Shown here: in pieces, positions 24,580-32,231 of the stretch | Numbering within the stretch: the stretch's first letter is position 1 | Layout of the letters: each line of letters begins with the position of its first letter | DNA from: JAIQFR01 sp041494445 | GTDB lineage: Bacteria; Acidobacteriota; Polarisedimenticolia; Polarisedimenticolales; JAIQFR01 | Direction: 5' to 3' | DNA: 35,293 bases | NCBI GenBank assembly: GCA_041494445.1 | Contig: JBGQAU010000030.1 | Coordinates: 1 to 35,293 of the forward strand | Notes under the pieces: model-generated | Seen by the model: the letters and a program-made list of their open reading frames with translations, nothing else | What the model was told of the DNA's origin: nothing | The model's database searches: none | Program-made: the position numbers and the translations under genes

Positions 24580-24768
24580 TCAGCGCTTCTTGGTCCGGGG
24601 CTTGGGCTGCGGCGGCGCGGAAAGCCTGGCGGGCTCGGGCCGGGCGCGCTCGCACGTCTCGCATTGCCGGCCCAACTCGTAGCAAGGGACGCCGTCGGCC
24701 TGCGCTTCCTCGCAGAGGCCCGCCTGGTTCCGGTCGGCGTGCTCCGTCTCGGTGTCGCTTCGCTTCAT
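24580..24768 (-). CDS. Small cysteine-containing protein (unknown)
   Basis: 62 residues. ATG 24768 follows a strong GGAGGGGG. The sequence is hydrophilic, with four cysteines (AGLCEEA, VPCYELG, RQCETCERA) and a Pro/Lys/Arg-rich tail (PPQPKPRTKKR). The cysteines could bind zinc, but spacing does not match a named ribbon. It follows glgP on the same strand after 31 nt and precedes the terminator region, so it is probably the last gene of that transcript. Function unknown. Confidence 0.6.
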   Translation of the reverse strand: MKRSDTETEHADRNQAGLCEEAQADGVPCYELGRQCETCERARPEPARLSAPPQPKPRTKKR

Positions 24769-24799
24769 CTCGACCCCCTCCGCTCCGCCGACGCCTCCG

Positions 24800-27019
24800 T
24801 CAGGGCTGCCAGAACTGCGACTCTTGGATGGCCGCCCCCGGCTCCTCGCCCAGCGCGGCGGGCAAGTAAGCCTTCCGCGTGTAGTCGCGGAGCATTCGCT
24901 CGGTGCTGAAGCGGGGAGTGAGCTTGGCCAGCGCGCGCTTCATCCGCGCGATCCATTCCACCGGGAGGCCCGACGCCGGATCCTGACGGTAGAAGCATGG
25001 CACGATCTCCCCGGACAGGACCTTGTAGAACGACTCGGCATCCTCGCGGTTCTGCGCGGAAGGGTCGGGATTGTCCTGCCCGCTGCCGATGACCCAGCCG
25101 TGCGAGCGGTCGTACCCCTCGCACCACCAGCCGTCGAGCACGCTGAAGTTGAGCCCGCCGTTGACGGCCACCTTCATGCCGCTGGTTCCGCTGGCCTCGT
25201 GCGGGCGGCTCGGCGTGTTGAGCCACACGTCCACGCCCTGGACGAGCCTCCGGGCGACCCGCATGTCGTAGTTCTCGAGGAAAACGATCCGTCCCTCGAG
25301 CGCGGGGGTGAGCGAGGCCTCGAAGATCCGCCGGATCAGGTCCTGTCCCGGGCGGTCGGCCGGGTGCGCCTTCCCCGCGAACAGGAACTGCACCGGCTTG
25401 CCGGGGGCGGTCAGGATCGAGCGGAGCCTTCCGGGGTCCTCAAAGATCAGGTCGGCGCGCTTGTACGTCGCGAATCGCCTGGCGAAGCCGAAGGTCAGGG
25501 CCGCGGGGTCCATGAGGCTCTCGATCTGGCGCAACTCCTTGGGAGACCGCCCGTGACGGGCGAACTGGCCGATCAGCCGCTCGCGCGCGAAGCCGACCAG
25601 GCGCTTCTTCTGGGCCTGGTGCGCCTCGAAGAACTCGTCGTCCGGGATCGCCATGACCTCCTCGGCAAAGCCGGGATCGAGGAGACGGGACAGGAACCCG
25701 CTCCCGAGCCGACGCCTCAAGAGGTCGCCCATCTCCGGGCCGATCCAGGTCGGCACGTGGACGCCGTTCGTGATGTGCGTGATCCGCTGCTCGTCCTCCG
25801 GAGCGTCTTCCTTGCGGGGCCAGAGGTGCCGCCACAGGGTGTCCGCGACCCGCCCGTGCAGCTCGCTCACGCCGTTGGTCTGGCGCGTGGTGCGGATCGC
25901 GAGCGCGGTGAGGTTGAACTGGCCGTCGTCCCGATCCGGCGTGGCGCGTCCGAGCGCGAGCAGATCGCCCACCGGGACGCCGCAACGCTTCGCGCAGTCC
26001 TGGAAGTACTCCTGAACCAGCGACGTTTCGAACATCTCGTTCCCGGCGGGGACCGGCGTGTGGGTGGTGAACACCGCGTTGTCGGCGACCCGGCGGAGCG
26101 CCTCGGGAAAAGGGAGCTGCTCCTTCAGGACCTTCTCGCGCAGGCGCTCCAGCGAAGCGAACGCCGAGTGCCCCTCGTTGAGGTGCCAGACCGCCGGCTC
26201 GATCCCGAGGGCGCGCAGCGCGTGAACGCCGCCGATCCCCAGGATGATCTCCTGGCAGAGCCGCATCTCGCGGCCGCGCACGTAAAGTATGGAGGTGATC
26301 TGCCGGTCCGCTGGCCCGTTTTCGCGGACGTCCGAGTCCAGGAGGATGACCGGGACGCGCCCGATGGTGGCCTTCCAGAGCCTCAAGTGCACCTTCCGCT
26401 CGAGCAGGTCCACCGACACCCGGACTTCCTTGCCGCCGGGGCCGACGATCGGGAGCACCGGGAGCCTCCGGACGTCGAAGTCCGGGTAGAAGTGTTGTTG
26501 CTCGCCGTCGGCGTCCACGGTTTGGAGGAAATACCCGCGGCGGTACAGGAGGCCGACTCCGACGAACGGGAGGCCGAGGTCGCTGGCCGACTTGCAGTGA
26601 TCGCCGGACAGGATGCCCAGGCCGCCCGAGTAGATCCCCAGGCTCTCGTGCCAGCCGAACTCCGTCGAGAAGTATGCGAAGGGGCCGGCGTTGTAGTCCG
26701 GGAAGGTCCTGCGGAACCAGGACGTCTCGCCTCCGGCCAGGTAGTCGTCGAACGCCTCCACGACCGCCTCGTACGACGACATGAAGTTCTCGTCGAGGAG
26801 GAGCGGCTCCCATCGGTGCGGCTCGACGTTGATCAGCAGCTCGACGGGATTGCGGTAGCGGATCCATCGGACGGGGTCGATGGAGCTGAAAAGGAGATGG
26901 GCGCGCGAAGACCAGGTCCACCAAAGGTTATAGACCAGGTCGTAGAGCCGCGACAGCTCCATCGGGATTTCGATGTCCGCCACCGGAACCGTCCGGATCT
27001 CGGGCATGCGGGTTCGCAT
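24800..27019 (-). CDS. glgP: Alpha-glucan (glycogen) phosphorylase, short TIGR02094 type
   Basis: 739 residues; ATG 27019 with AGGAGGA 9-10 nt upstream (MPEI at 27007 is possible). The enzyme removes glucose-1-phosphate from glycogen or maltodextrin by phosphorolysis, using PLP in the cytosol. Matches include LYDLVYNLWWTWS at the N-terminus (the added DUF3417-type region of this subgroup), YFSTEFGWHESLGIYSGGLGILSGDHCKSASDLGLP, WHLNEGHSAF, THTPVPAGNE, and EASGTSGMKVAVNGGLN, whose Lys carries PLP. Length and motifs fit the ~700-850-residue bacterial/archaeal GlgP group rather than the classical GT35 muscle type. A consensus -10 lies upstream. No other glycogen genes are in the window. Confidence 0.95.
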   Translation of the reverse strand: MRTRMPEIRTVPVADIEIPMELSRLYDLVYNLWWTWSSRAHLLFSSIDPVRWIRYRNPVELLINVEPHRWEPLLLDENFMSSYEAVVEAFDDYLAGGETSWFRRTFPDYNAGPFAYFSTEFGWHESLGIYSGGLGILSGDHCKSASDLGLPFVGVGLLYRRGYFLQTVDADGEQQHFYPDFDVRRLPVLPIVGPGGKEVRVSVDLLERKVHLRLWKATIGRVPVILLDSDVRENGPADRQITSILYVRGREMRLCQEIILGIGGVHALRALGIEPAVWHLNEGHSAFASLERLREKVLKEQLPFPEALRRVADNAVFTTHTPVPAGNEMFETSLVQEYFQDCAKRCGVPVGDLLALGRATPDRDDGQFNLTALAIRTTRQTNGVSELHGRVADTLWRHLWPRKEDAPEDEQRITHITNGVHVPTWIGPEMGDLLRRRLGSGFLSRLLDPGFAEEVMAIPDDEFFEAHQAQKKRLVGFARERLIGQFARHGRSPKELRQIESLMDPAALTFGFARRFATYKRADLIFEDPGRLRSILTAPGKPVQFLFAGKAHPADRPGQDLIRRIFEASLTPALEGRIVFLENYDMRVARRLVQGVDVWLNTPSRPHEASGTSGMKVAVNGGLNFSVLDGWWCEGYDRSHGWVIGSGQDNPDPSAQNREDAESFYKVLSGEIVPCFYRQDPASGLPVEWIARMKRALAKLTPRFSTERMLRDYTRKAYLPAALGEEPGAAIQESQFWQP

Positions 27020-27053
27020 TCGCCGCTTCCTCCTGTTGGCTCGCGAGAGCGGG

Positions 27054-27059
27054 ATTATA
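27054..27059 (-). promoter_or_regulatory. -10 element of glgP
   Basis: A perfect TATAAT on the minus strand, 35 nt before the glgP ATG and followed by CCCGC. No -35 match is seen 16-18 nt upstream in the very GC-rich DNA. Confidence 0.45.
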
Positions 27060-27166
27060 GTCCCCGCCGGAGCGCCCGTCCGGCGCCCGCGCGGGGGCGG
27101 GCGCTTGCGAAGGGACGCGCGGAGCGGCTAAGTTAAGCGGTCCGGCGACGTGCCCGGTGGGATCCG

Positions 27167-27961
27167 ATGAAGAACCTGCGCCTCGATCGACCCCTGGCCT
27201 TCCTCGACCTCGAAACGACGGGGACCGATCCCGCCGTGGACCGGATCGTCGAGATCTCGGTCCAGCGGGTGGACCCCGACGGCGGCCGGGAGGGGCGCAC
27301 GCGGCGCGTGAATCCTGGCCGGCCGATCCCCCCCGAGGCGACGGCGATCCACGGGATCCGCGACGAGGACGTTCGCGACGAGCCGGAGTTCCGCCGGATC
27401 GCGCGGAGCCTCCTGGACTTTCTCGGAGAGTCGGACCTCGCCGGATTCAACGTACTGAAATTCGACGTCCCGCTCCTGGACCGGGAGTTCCGGGACTCGG
27501 GGCTCGACCTCCTGCTCCCGCGCCGACGCGTGATCGATGCGATGGCGATCTTCCACCGGAAGGAGCCGAGGAACCTGGCGGCGGCCATGGCGTTCTACCT
27601 CGGGCGCGAGCACGTCGGGGCCCACGGCGCGGAGGCGGACGTGGCGGCGGCGCTCCTGGTGCTCGACGCGCAACTCGGGCGCTACGCCGACCTTCCGCGC
27701 TCGGTCGCCGAGCTGGACGCGTGGTGCCGACCCTCGGTTCCCGCGGATGCGGCCGACATCTCGGGAAAGTTCCTCTGGCGGAACGGCGAGGTCGTGCTCG
27801 CGTTCGGGAAGCATCAGGGCCGGTCGCTCATGGACGTCGCTCGGGAGCATCGGGACTACCTCGAGTGGATGCTCAAGCAGGACTTCCCCGCGGACGCAAG
27901 GCGAATCGTGGAGGGCGCCCTTCGGGGCGATCTGCCGGTCGCGCCCGCCGCGAGGCGGTGA
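27167..27961 (+). CDS. DnaQ-like DEDDh 3'-5' exonuclease with ExoX-like C-terminal domain
   Basis: 264 residues. The exonuclease domain covers ~1-170: FLDLETTGT (D14, E16), FNVLKFDVPLLDREF (D100), VIDAM (D124), and AHGAEADVAAAL (H153, D158), a complete DEDDh set. After a linker, ~195-250 (ISGKFLWRNGEVVLAFGKHQGRSLMDVAREHRDYLEWML) matches the small domain found at the end of ExoX-like exonucleases, where the GKHxG turn is conserved. It should trim DNA 3' ends; whether it serves proofreading, repair or RNA is not decidable. It shows no link to a polymerase. The efpL-type gene follows at 18 nt on the same strand, so the two are probably co-transcribed. Confidence 0.9.
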   Translation: MKNLRLDRPLAFLDLETTGTDPAVDRIVEISVQRVDPDGGREGRTRRVNPGRPIPPEATAIHGIRDEDVRDEPEFRRIARSLLDFLGESDLAGFNVLKFDVPLLDREFRDSGLDLLLPRRRVIDAMAIFHRKEPRNLAAAMAFYLGREHVGAHGAEADVAAALLVLDAQLGRYADLPRSVAELDAWCRPSVPADAADISGKFLWRNGEVVLAFGKHQGRSLMDVAREHRDYLEWMLKQDFPADARRIVEGALRGDLPVAPAARR

Positions 27962-27979
27962 GGGGAGGGCGGAGGCGCG

Positions 27980-28552
27980 ATGCGCACCACGTCGGACTTC
28001 AAGAGGGGACTCAGGGTGCTGATGGACGGCGAGCCCTACGTGATCGAGGACTACACCGTCCAGACGCCGTCGGCCCGGGGGGCAGCCACGCTGGTCAGGA
28101 CCCGGATGCGGAGCATCATCACGGGGGCCCTAGTCGACCGGACGTTCAAGTCGGGGGAGAAGTTCGACGAGCCCGACGTGCAGTTCCGCCAGACCCAGTT
28201 CCTCTACGACGACGGCGAGGCGTGTCACTTCATGGACGTGCAGAGCTACGACCAGTTCTCGCTGCCGCGGGAGCAGGTCGGCGAGGCCGCGGGCTGGCTC
28301 ACCGAGGGGCTCACGCTCTCGTCCGTCATCTTCAACGGGAAACCGGTCGGGGTGAACCTCCCGCAGTTCGTCGAGGCCGAGGTCGCGATGGTGGGCGGAG
28401 GCTCCCGCGGCGACACCCAGTCGGGGAAGAACCTCAAGGACGCCGAGCTGACCAACGGGAGGACCGTCAAGGTCCCGCTGTTCGTCGAGGTCGGCGAGAA
28501 GATCCTGATCGACACCCGGACCTGGGAGTTCTCGAAGCGGGCGCCGAAGTAG
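27980..28552 (+). CDS. efpL: EF-P-like elongation factor of the EfpL/YeiP subfamily
   Basis: 190 residues in three beta-barrel domains. It relieves ribosome stalling at polyproline and related sequences. The tip loop reads VQTPSARGAATLVRTR, which matches the YeiP/EfpL loop SPTARGAATLY rather than the EF-P loop PGKGxAF. By numbering, the tip residue is R33, the same residue and position as in E. coli EfpL. The loop is about two residues longer than in EF-P, so lysine modification by EpmAB or deoxyhypusine-type addition is not expected. The rest (LRVLMDGEPYVIED, FLYDDGEACHFMDVQSYDQFSL, GEKILIDTRTWEF) is normal. GGAGG precedes the ATG. Confidence 0.88.
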   Translation: MRTTSDFKRGLRVLMDGEPYVIEDYTVQTPSARGAATLVRTRMRSIITGALVDRTFKSGEKFDEPDVQFRQTQFLYDDGEACHFMDVQSYDQFSLPREQVGEAAGWLTEGLTLSSVIFNGKPVGVNLPQFVEAEVAMVGGGSRGDTQSGKNLKDAELTNGRTVKVPLFVEVGEKILIDTRTWEFSKRAPK

Positions 28553-28567
28553 GCGTCTACTCCCGTC

Positions 28568-28582
28568 GCGCCCCGCGGGCGC
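28568..28582. terminator. Hairpin between convergent efpL and M64 genes
   Basis: GCGCCC and GGGCGC pair around CGC in the 30-nt gap between the two stop codons. There is no T-run; it is a candidate bidirectional 3'-end hairpin. Confidence 0.4.
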
Positions 28583-30475
28583 TCAAGGGAGATCCGGGAG
28601 CTTCTTGCACAACCCTAGGTTCGGATCGATGCTCGACGAACCTGGCGCCGCCCGCCAGATCGCCTTCCTCAGGGCGCAATCGCAGACCGTGCAATACCCC
28701 TTGCTCGTATCCACCATTCTGCATTCGTTCATGGGACGGTAGTAGCAAGAGGCGTTGCAGTTGGAAGAACAGTACTGATCGCAGTAGTCCCTGGGAAACA
28801 GGCACTCGTCGAAATGGGACGCATCTTTGTCCGCGTACATGGCGCCCCAGAAGAGCCCGAGGCTGCCGCGGAGCGAGGCGGGAACCTTATCGGGAACGCA
28901 GGCCGTGCCGGCGTACGCATGGCCGCACTCCTGCACGGCGCGGAACTTCTTGTCTTCGTAATTGGGCTCGTCGGTGAGCTCGTCCGACCGGGCCAGCGGT
29001 TTCCAGAGGACCTTGTTGTGGTCCACGTCGTCCTGCGAGGCGACGTTCGGGAACGCGTAGAGGTTCCATGAATTCGGCGTACCAGGAGGAACGCAGCTCA
29101 CGTACTCCTCGCCCAGCATCGCGATCACGTGGGCCGACTCGTGGAGGATCAGGCCCGGATCCGAAACGGGCATGCTGAAGTACACGATCCCGTTCTCCAT
29201 GTCCGCGTCGCCGGACTCGCCGCCGTACTCCGGCGGACACTTGCAGTTCGCGAGGACGATGACGAGCTCGACCTGGTCGCGCGGGATCACGGTCCCGACG
29301 ATCCGATCGATGAAGCAAGGGAGCGGTGTGCCGAAGTAGCAAGCTCCTTCCTCCTCGCCGTACGGATCCGTCCACCTGCCCTCGACGCCGAAATAGGTGG
29401 GAGCGGCCGGATCGGTCCGGCTGCAGCGCTTGATCCCCGTCGCCTGGGAGGGGGTCCAGATCGTGTGGAACCGGATGAAGCTCTTCAGCGACAGGAACGG
29501 CTCGGCGCTCAGCAGCGCATCCTGCACCTTCTTGGCTCCATCGTTGAACGCACCCTGCTCCGAGTCGGTGAACCCGTCACCGAGGATCGCGACATCCAGG
29601 ACCCCGTCATCAACCGAGCTCTGGGCCAGCAATCGCAGCGCCGCGAGGGTCACCAGGGGCGACGGGCACAACATCCTGTGGATCTCGATCATCAACATGT
29701 GCTCCAACGACATCCGGAATCGGGCGAGATGCTCGATCGGCGGCCCGAAGAGGCGCGGCAGGCGAGGCTTGCGTAGGGAGGGCGGCGGCCCCGTGCGGTT
29801 CTCGTCGGGGAACGGGTACAGCGAGTACATCGAAAGAAAGGAGACCCGGATCGCGTGTCGTACGCGTCCCGCATCCCCGGGCAGGAGGAGCGCAGGCTCA
29901 GATCGCACTTTGATGGCCGGATGGTCCGCGTAGAACGCTCCGGCTCGATCGCCGAGCGGCACGACCTCCGTCCGGAAGAACGCGAGGAAGGAAGCGTCGT
30001 CCGCGAGCGGGATGTCCAAGAAGCGCTGGTCCACTCGGGGAGCGTAGGGCCGGCCTCTCAGCCGCTCCCTCCGGTCGCGGTCGTGCTCGTCGTGGAAGAG
30101 CAGCGCACGCGACGGTCTCCCGATCGCCTGGAGCAGCGTTCCGTCGCGTCGGTACGCGGCGATCACCAGCTCCTTCGTTCCGACGGGATACCGATCGGCG
30201 GTCTCCGCAGTGAGCTGCGGTTTGTGCGATGCTCCCTTCCTCGGTGGATGGCTGGCGGTCTGGGCCGACAGGATCGTGGCCGTCTTCTCGTCGAAACGAA
30301 CGATGAGGCTGACGCCGCCGACCTTCGCCCAGGGCGGAGCGGCCCTTTGGCTCGGGACCTTCGCCGCCGCGACTCCGGCCGAAGGGGGCGGGACCTTCTC
30401 CGAGCCGTCCGCGGCCGCGCCAACGGCGCTCGTGAGAACGAGGAGGGTCAGGGTCGGGACGATGCGTGCTCTCAT
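28583..30475 (-). CDS. Secreted M64-like zinc metallopeptidase with Cys-rich C-terminus
   Basis: 630 residues. ATG 30475 follows AAGGAGG and overlaps the radical SAM stop as ATGA. Signal peptide ~1-22 (AVGAA|ADG). The catalytic part starts near 292 with VLDVAILGDGFT, the usual first strand of M64 (IgA peptidase-type) proteins, and has the zinc motif HESAHVIAMLGEEY (H445, E446, H449; E/D-E-Y turn at 456-458). An N-terminal ~270-residue region (ELVIAAYRRDGTLL, FFRTEVVP) resembles the beta-sandwich that precedes the peptidase in many homologues. The last ~110 residues hold about 14 cysteines (DYCDQYCSSNCNASCYY, YCTVCDC), suggesting disulfides or metal. Target unknown. Tight coupling to a radical SAM enzyme implies it acts on, or is itself, the modified product. 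Confidence 0.88.
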   Translation of the reverse strand: MRARIVPTLTLLVLTSAVGAAADGSEKVPPPSAGVAAAKVPSQRAAPPWAKVGGVSLIVRFDEKTATILSAQTASHPPRKGASHKPQLTAETADRYPVGTKELVIAAYRRDGTLLQAIGRPSRALLFHDEHDRDRRERLRGRPYAPRVDQRFLDIPLADDASFLAFFRTEVVPLGDRAGAFYADHPAIKVRSEPALLLPGDAGRVRHAIRVSFLSMYSLYPFPDENRTGPPPSLRKPRLPRLFGPPIEHLARFRMSLEHMLMIEIHRMLCPSPLVTLAALRLLAQSSVDDGVLDVAILGDGFTDSEQGAFNDGAKKVQDALLSAEPFLSLKSFIRFHTIWTPSQATGIKRCSRTDPAAPTYFGVEGRWTDPYGEEEGACYFGTPLPCFIDRIVGTVIPRDQVELVIVLANCKCPPEYGGESGDADMENGIVYFSMPVSDPGLILHESAHVIAMLGEEYVSCVPPGTPNSWNLYAFPNVASQDDVDHNKVLWKPLARSDELTDEPNYEDKKFRAVQECGHAYAGTACVPDKVPASLRGSLGLFWGAMYADKDASHFDECLFPRDYCDQYCSSNCNASCYYRPMNECRMVDTSKGYCTVCDCALRKAIWRAAPGSSSIDPNLGLCKKLPDLP

Positions 30476-31725
30476 GGTGGTGGCCTCCTTGGCGCGACGG
30501 CCGATCGCGAGAGGGCGAACGACCGCAGCTCCCGCGTCTCGACGGAAAGCGCCGCCTTCCCGACGAGGAATTCGTACGCACCGGCGGAAGAAGAGAACCG
30601 CTTCCGGTACTTCGACGCCACCAGATTGATCGCGCAGACGGAATCCGGGATCCGGTGGGGGTCCGGGCTCCCCGGGAAGTGGCCGATCGAGACCGGGCAC
30701 ACCACGCACGAAGAGACATGGTCGCAGCGGTCGCAGCGACCGTAGGAAGAGCGCTTGAGATGCCGGTCGTCGAAGATCCGCACGGCCCGCGTCGCCGCGG
30801 GATAGCGCGCGTAGCGCTCGGGAAACCGCGGGTCCCTCAGGTCGCCCATCTCCATGCGGCCGAAGCGGCGCCGCAGGTCGGGGGACGGGAAGGTCTGGTA
30901 CGCGTCGGCGAACATGACGCAACCGCACACGCGGCCGTCGGGGTTCACGGAAAGGGTCTCGCCGCTGCCGACGCCGCAGAGGGAGAGACCGAAGGGATCG
31001 CGTCGAGCCTCCGCTTCGTTCCCGCGAAGCACCGTGAGCGGAATCCGCCCCGTCCGCCAGTAATGTCGGACGCAGGACCGATACGCCCTCGCCATCTGGA
31101 TCTCGAGATCCTCGATGGTGTCCCGGCGCCACTCCTCGTCGTGGGTCACGAGGGGGCCGAGGATGATCGCGTGAACCCCTTTCCCCAAGAAGTAGTCGAT
31201 CGAGTCCGCGAGGTGCCGGAGATTGCCGGAATGGAGCGTGACGTTGACGCTGAGATCGTCCCGGAAGAACCGAGGGCGGTCCGTCCGGAGGAAATCCAGC
31301 AACCGGTCGAGGACCCGGAAGGTCCCCTTCGCGCGGAGGTCCTGCGCGGCGGCGTTCCCGTCGAAGCTCAGCCGGGTCTCGAATCGGTGCCGGTCGAGAA
31401 ACGCCGCGACGTCCGGCCCGAACAGGGTGCCGTTCGTGACGATCCCGTACCGCACGCGCTTCTGCTTCGGCTTCCTGGCCTCGGCGTACGCGACGGCACG
31501 CCTCACCATCGGAAACTCCAGGAGCGGCTCCCCGCCGTAAAACGTGAGCAGGACATCCCTACGGCGGGACGACAGGAGCAGGTCGACGCAGGCGCGAAGG
31601 GTCGCCCAGTCCATCCGGCTCCGGTTCTTGGCATTCTGGTAGCAGTAGCCGCACTTCAAGTTGCACGCCGCCGTCAGGACGGCGTCGAGGGACTTGAGGG
31701 GAAGCCGGGGCGTCCCTCGCGACAA
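30472..31725 (-). CDS. Radical SAM enzyme with SPASM domain (peptide/protein maturase)
   Basis: 417 residues from a TTG at 31725; GAGGA lies upstream and the frame starts 4 nt after the preceding stop. The radical SAM cluster is AACNLKCGYCYQ (C21, C25, C28), followed by TFYGGEPLLEF (SAM-binding GGEP) and YGIVTNGTLF. The SPASM region holds C250, C267, C269, then C331-x2-C334-x5-C340-x2-C343 and C364, the pattern for two auxiliary 4Fe-4S clusters. Such enzymes modify peptides or proteins (thioethers, formylglycine, epimerisation, C-C links). It fits the anSME/RiPP-maturase superfamily but I cannot tell the chemistry. It has no N-terminal RRE-like extension (the barrel begins at once). It lies between a putative precursor and a secreted peptidase. 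Confidence 0.92.
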   Translation of the reverse strand: MSRGTPRLPLKSLDAVLTAACNLKCGYCYQNAKNRSRMDWATLRACVDLLLSSRRRDVLLTFYGGEPLLEFPMVRRAVAYAEARKPKQKRVRYGIVTNGTLFGPDVAAFLDRHRFETRLSFDGNAAAQDLRAKGTFRVLDRLLDFLRTDRPRFFRDDLSVNVTLHSGNLRHLADSIDYFLGKGVHAIILGPLVTHDEEWRRDTIEDLEIQMARAYRSCVRHYWRTGRIPLTVLRGNEAEARRDPFGLSLCGVGSGETLSVNPDGRVCGCVMFADAYQTFPSPDLRRRFGRMEMGDLRDPRFPERYARYPAATRAVRIFDDRHLKRSSYGRCDRCDHVSSCVVCPVSIGHFPGSPDPHRIPDSVCAINLVASKYRKRFSSSAGAYEFLVGKAALSVETRELRSFALSRSAVAPRRPPP

Positions 31726-31729
31726 CGTC

Positions 31730-32158
31730 CTAGGTCCTCGCGCGGCGGTCCCCTTCCGGAATCGGGGGTCTACGACGGCCGCTCACCACCGTGGGAGGCG
31801 GGCAGACGTTGCGCAGGTGCACGAGGTTCCGGATGCTCTCGAGACAGCCGATCCGCGGCAGCGCCGGGACGTCGCGGTTGCAACGCCGTCGGGGCGGGCA
31901 GCCGATCTTCCTACCGGGGGGAGGGTCGATCAGGCACGAGGACGCGCCCCCCATCAGCATCGCGAACGCCTCGGCCTCGTAAGAACTCCGCTTGGCGGGG
32001 ATCCTCATCCTCGCGTCGAGGTTCGCGAGGACTTCCGACACGTAGTGGACCGACATCTCGATGTGGAACAGCGCCTCAAAGATCTGTTGCATCGTGATCG
32101 TCTTGATCTTCGCTGACTTCGCAGCCTTCTTCCGTACGGGGGCCTTTCGGGTCGCCAT
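31730..32158 (-). CDS. Putative modified-peptide precursor (Gly-Gly motif, five cysteines)
   Basis: 142 residues. ATG 32158 is chosen: AAAGGAGG ends directly against the in-frame ATG at 32167, leaving no spacing for that one, but 9 nt for 32158. Residues 1-19 are Lys/Arg/Ala-rich. Residues 20-50 form a likely amphipathic helix (MQQIFEALFHIEMSVHYVSE). AEAFAMLMGGASSC (62-75) looks like a double-glycine leader end at G70-G71. The remainder holds C75, C87, C93, C105 and C119, with repeated RKIGCPP / PRIGCLE and CPP / CPPP, and a basic Pro-rich tail. No family is recognised. Codon usage is normal for the window. The stop is 4 nt before the radical SAM gene, so it is the natural candidate substrate; a DNA-binding or scaffold protein is the alternative. 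Confidence 0.75.
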   Translation of the reverse strand: MATRKAPVRKKAAKSAKIKTITMQQIFEALFHIEMSVHYVSEVLANLDARMRIPAKRSSYEAEAFAMLMGGASSCLIDPPPGRKIGCPPRRRCNRDVPALPRIGCLESIRNLVHLRNVCPPPTVVSGRRRPPIPEGDRRART

Positions 32159-32167
32159 GATTCGCAT

Positions 32168-32197
32168 CCTCCTTTGTTCGGACCCAAGGAGCCGAAC
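32168..32197 (-). promoter_or_regulatory. Leader hairpin next to the ribosome site of the putative precursor gene
   Basis: On the minus strand GTTCGG and CCGAAC pair around a 10-nt loop, immediately followed by AAAGGAGG. The loop contains CTCCTT, complementary to AAGGAG in that ribosome site, so two exclusive foldings are possible, one freeing and one hiding the site. Confidence 0.4.
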
Positions 32198-32231
32198 GAC
32201 TTAGCACCGGCCGCCGCCCCTGCCGAGATCG

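Noticed and set aside
24752..27136. 794-codon plus-strand open frame opposite glgP
   Set aside because: It is antisense to a gene with complete phosphorylase motifs; it has low complexity (Arg, Glu, Val, Pro, His), no ribosome site and no domain. Such frames are common opposite GC-rich genes.
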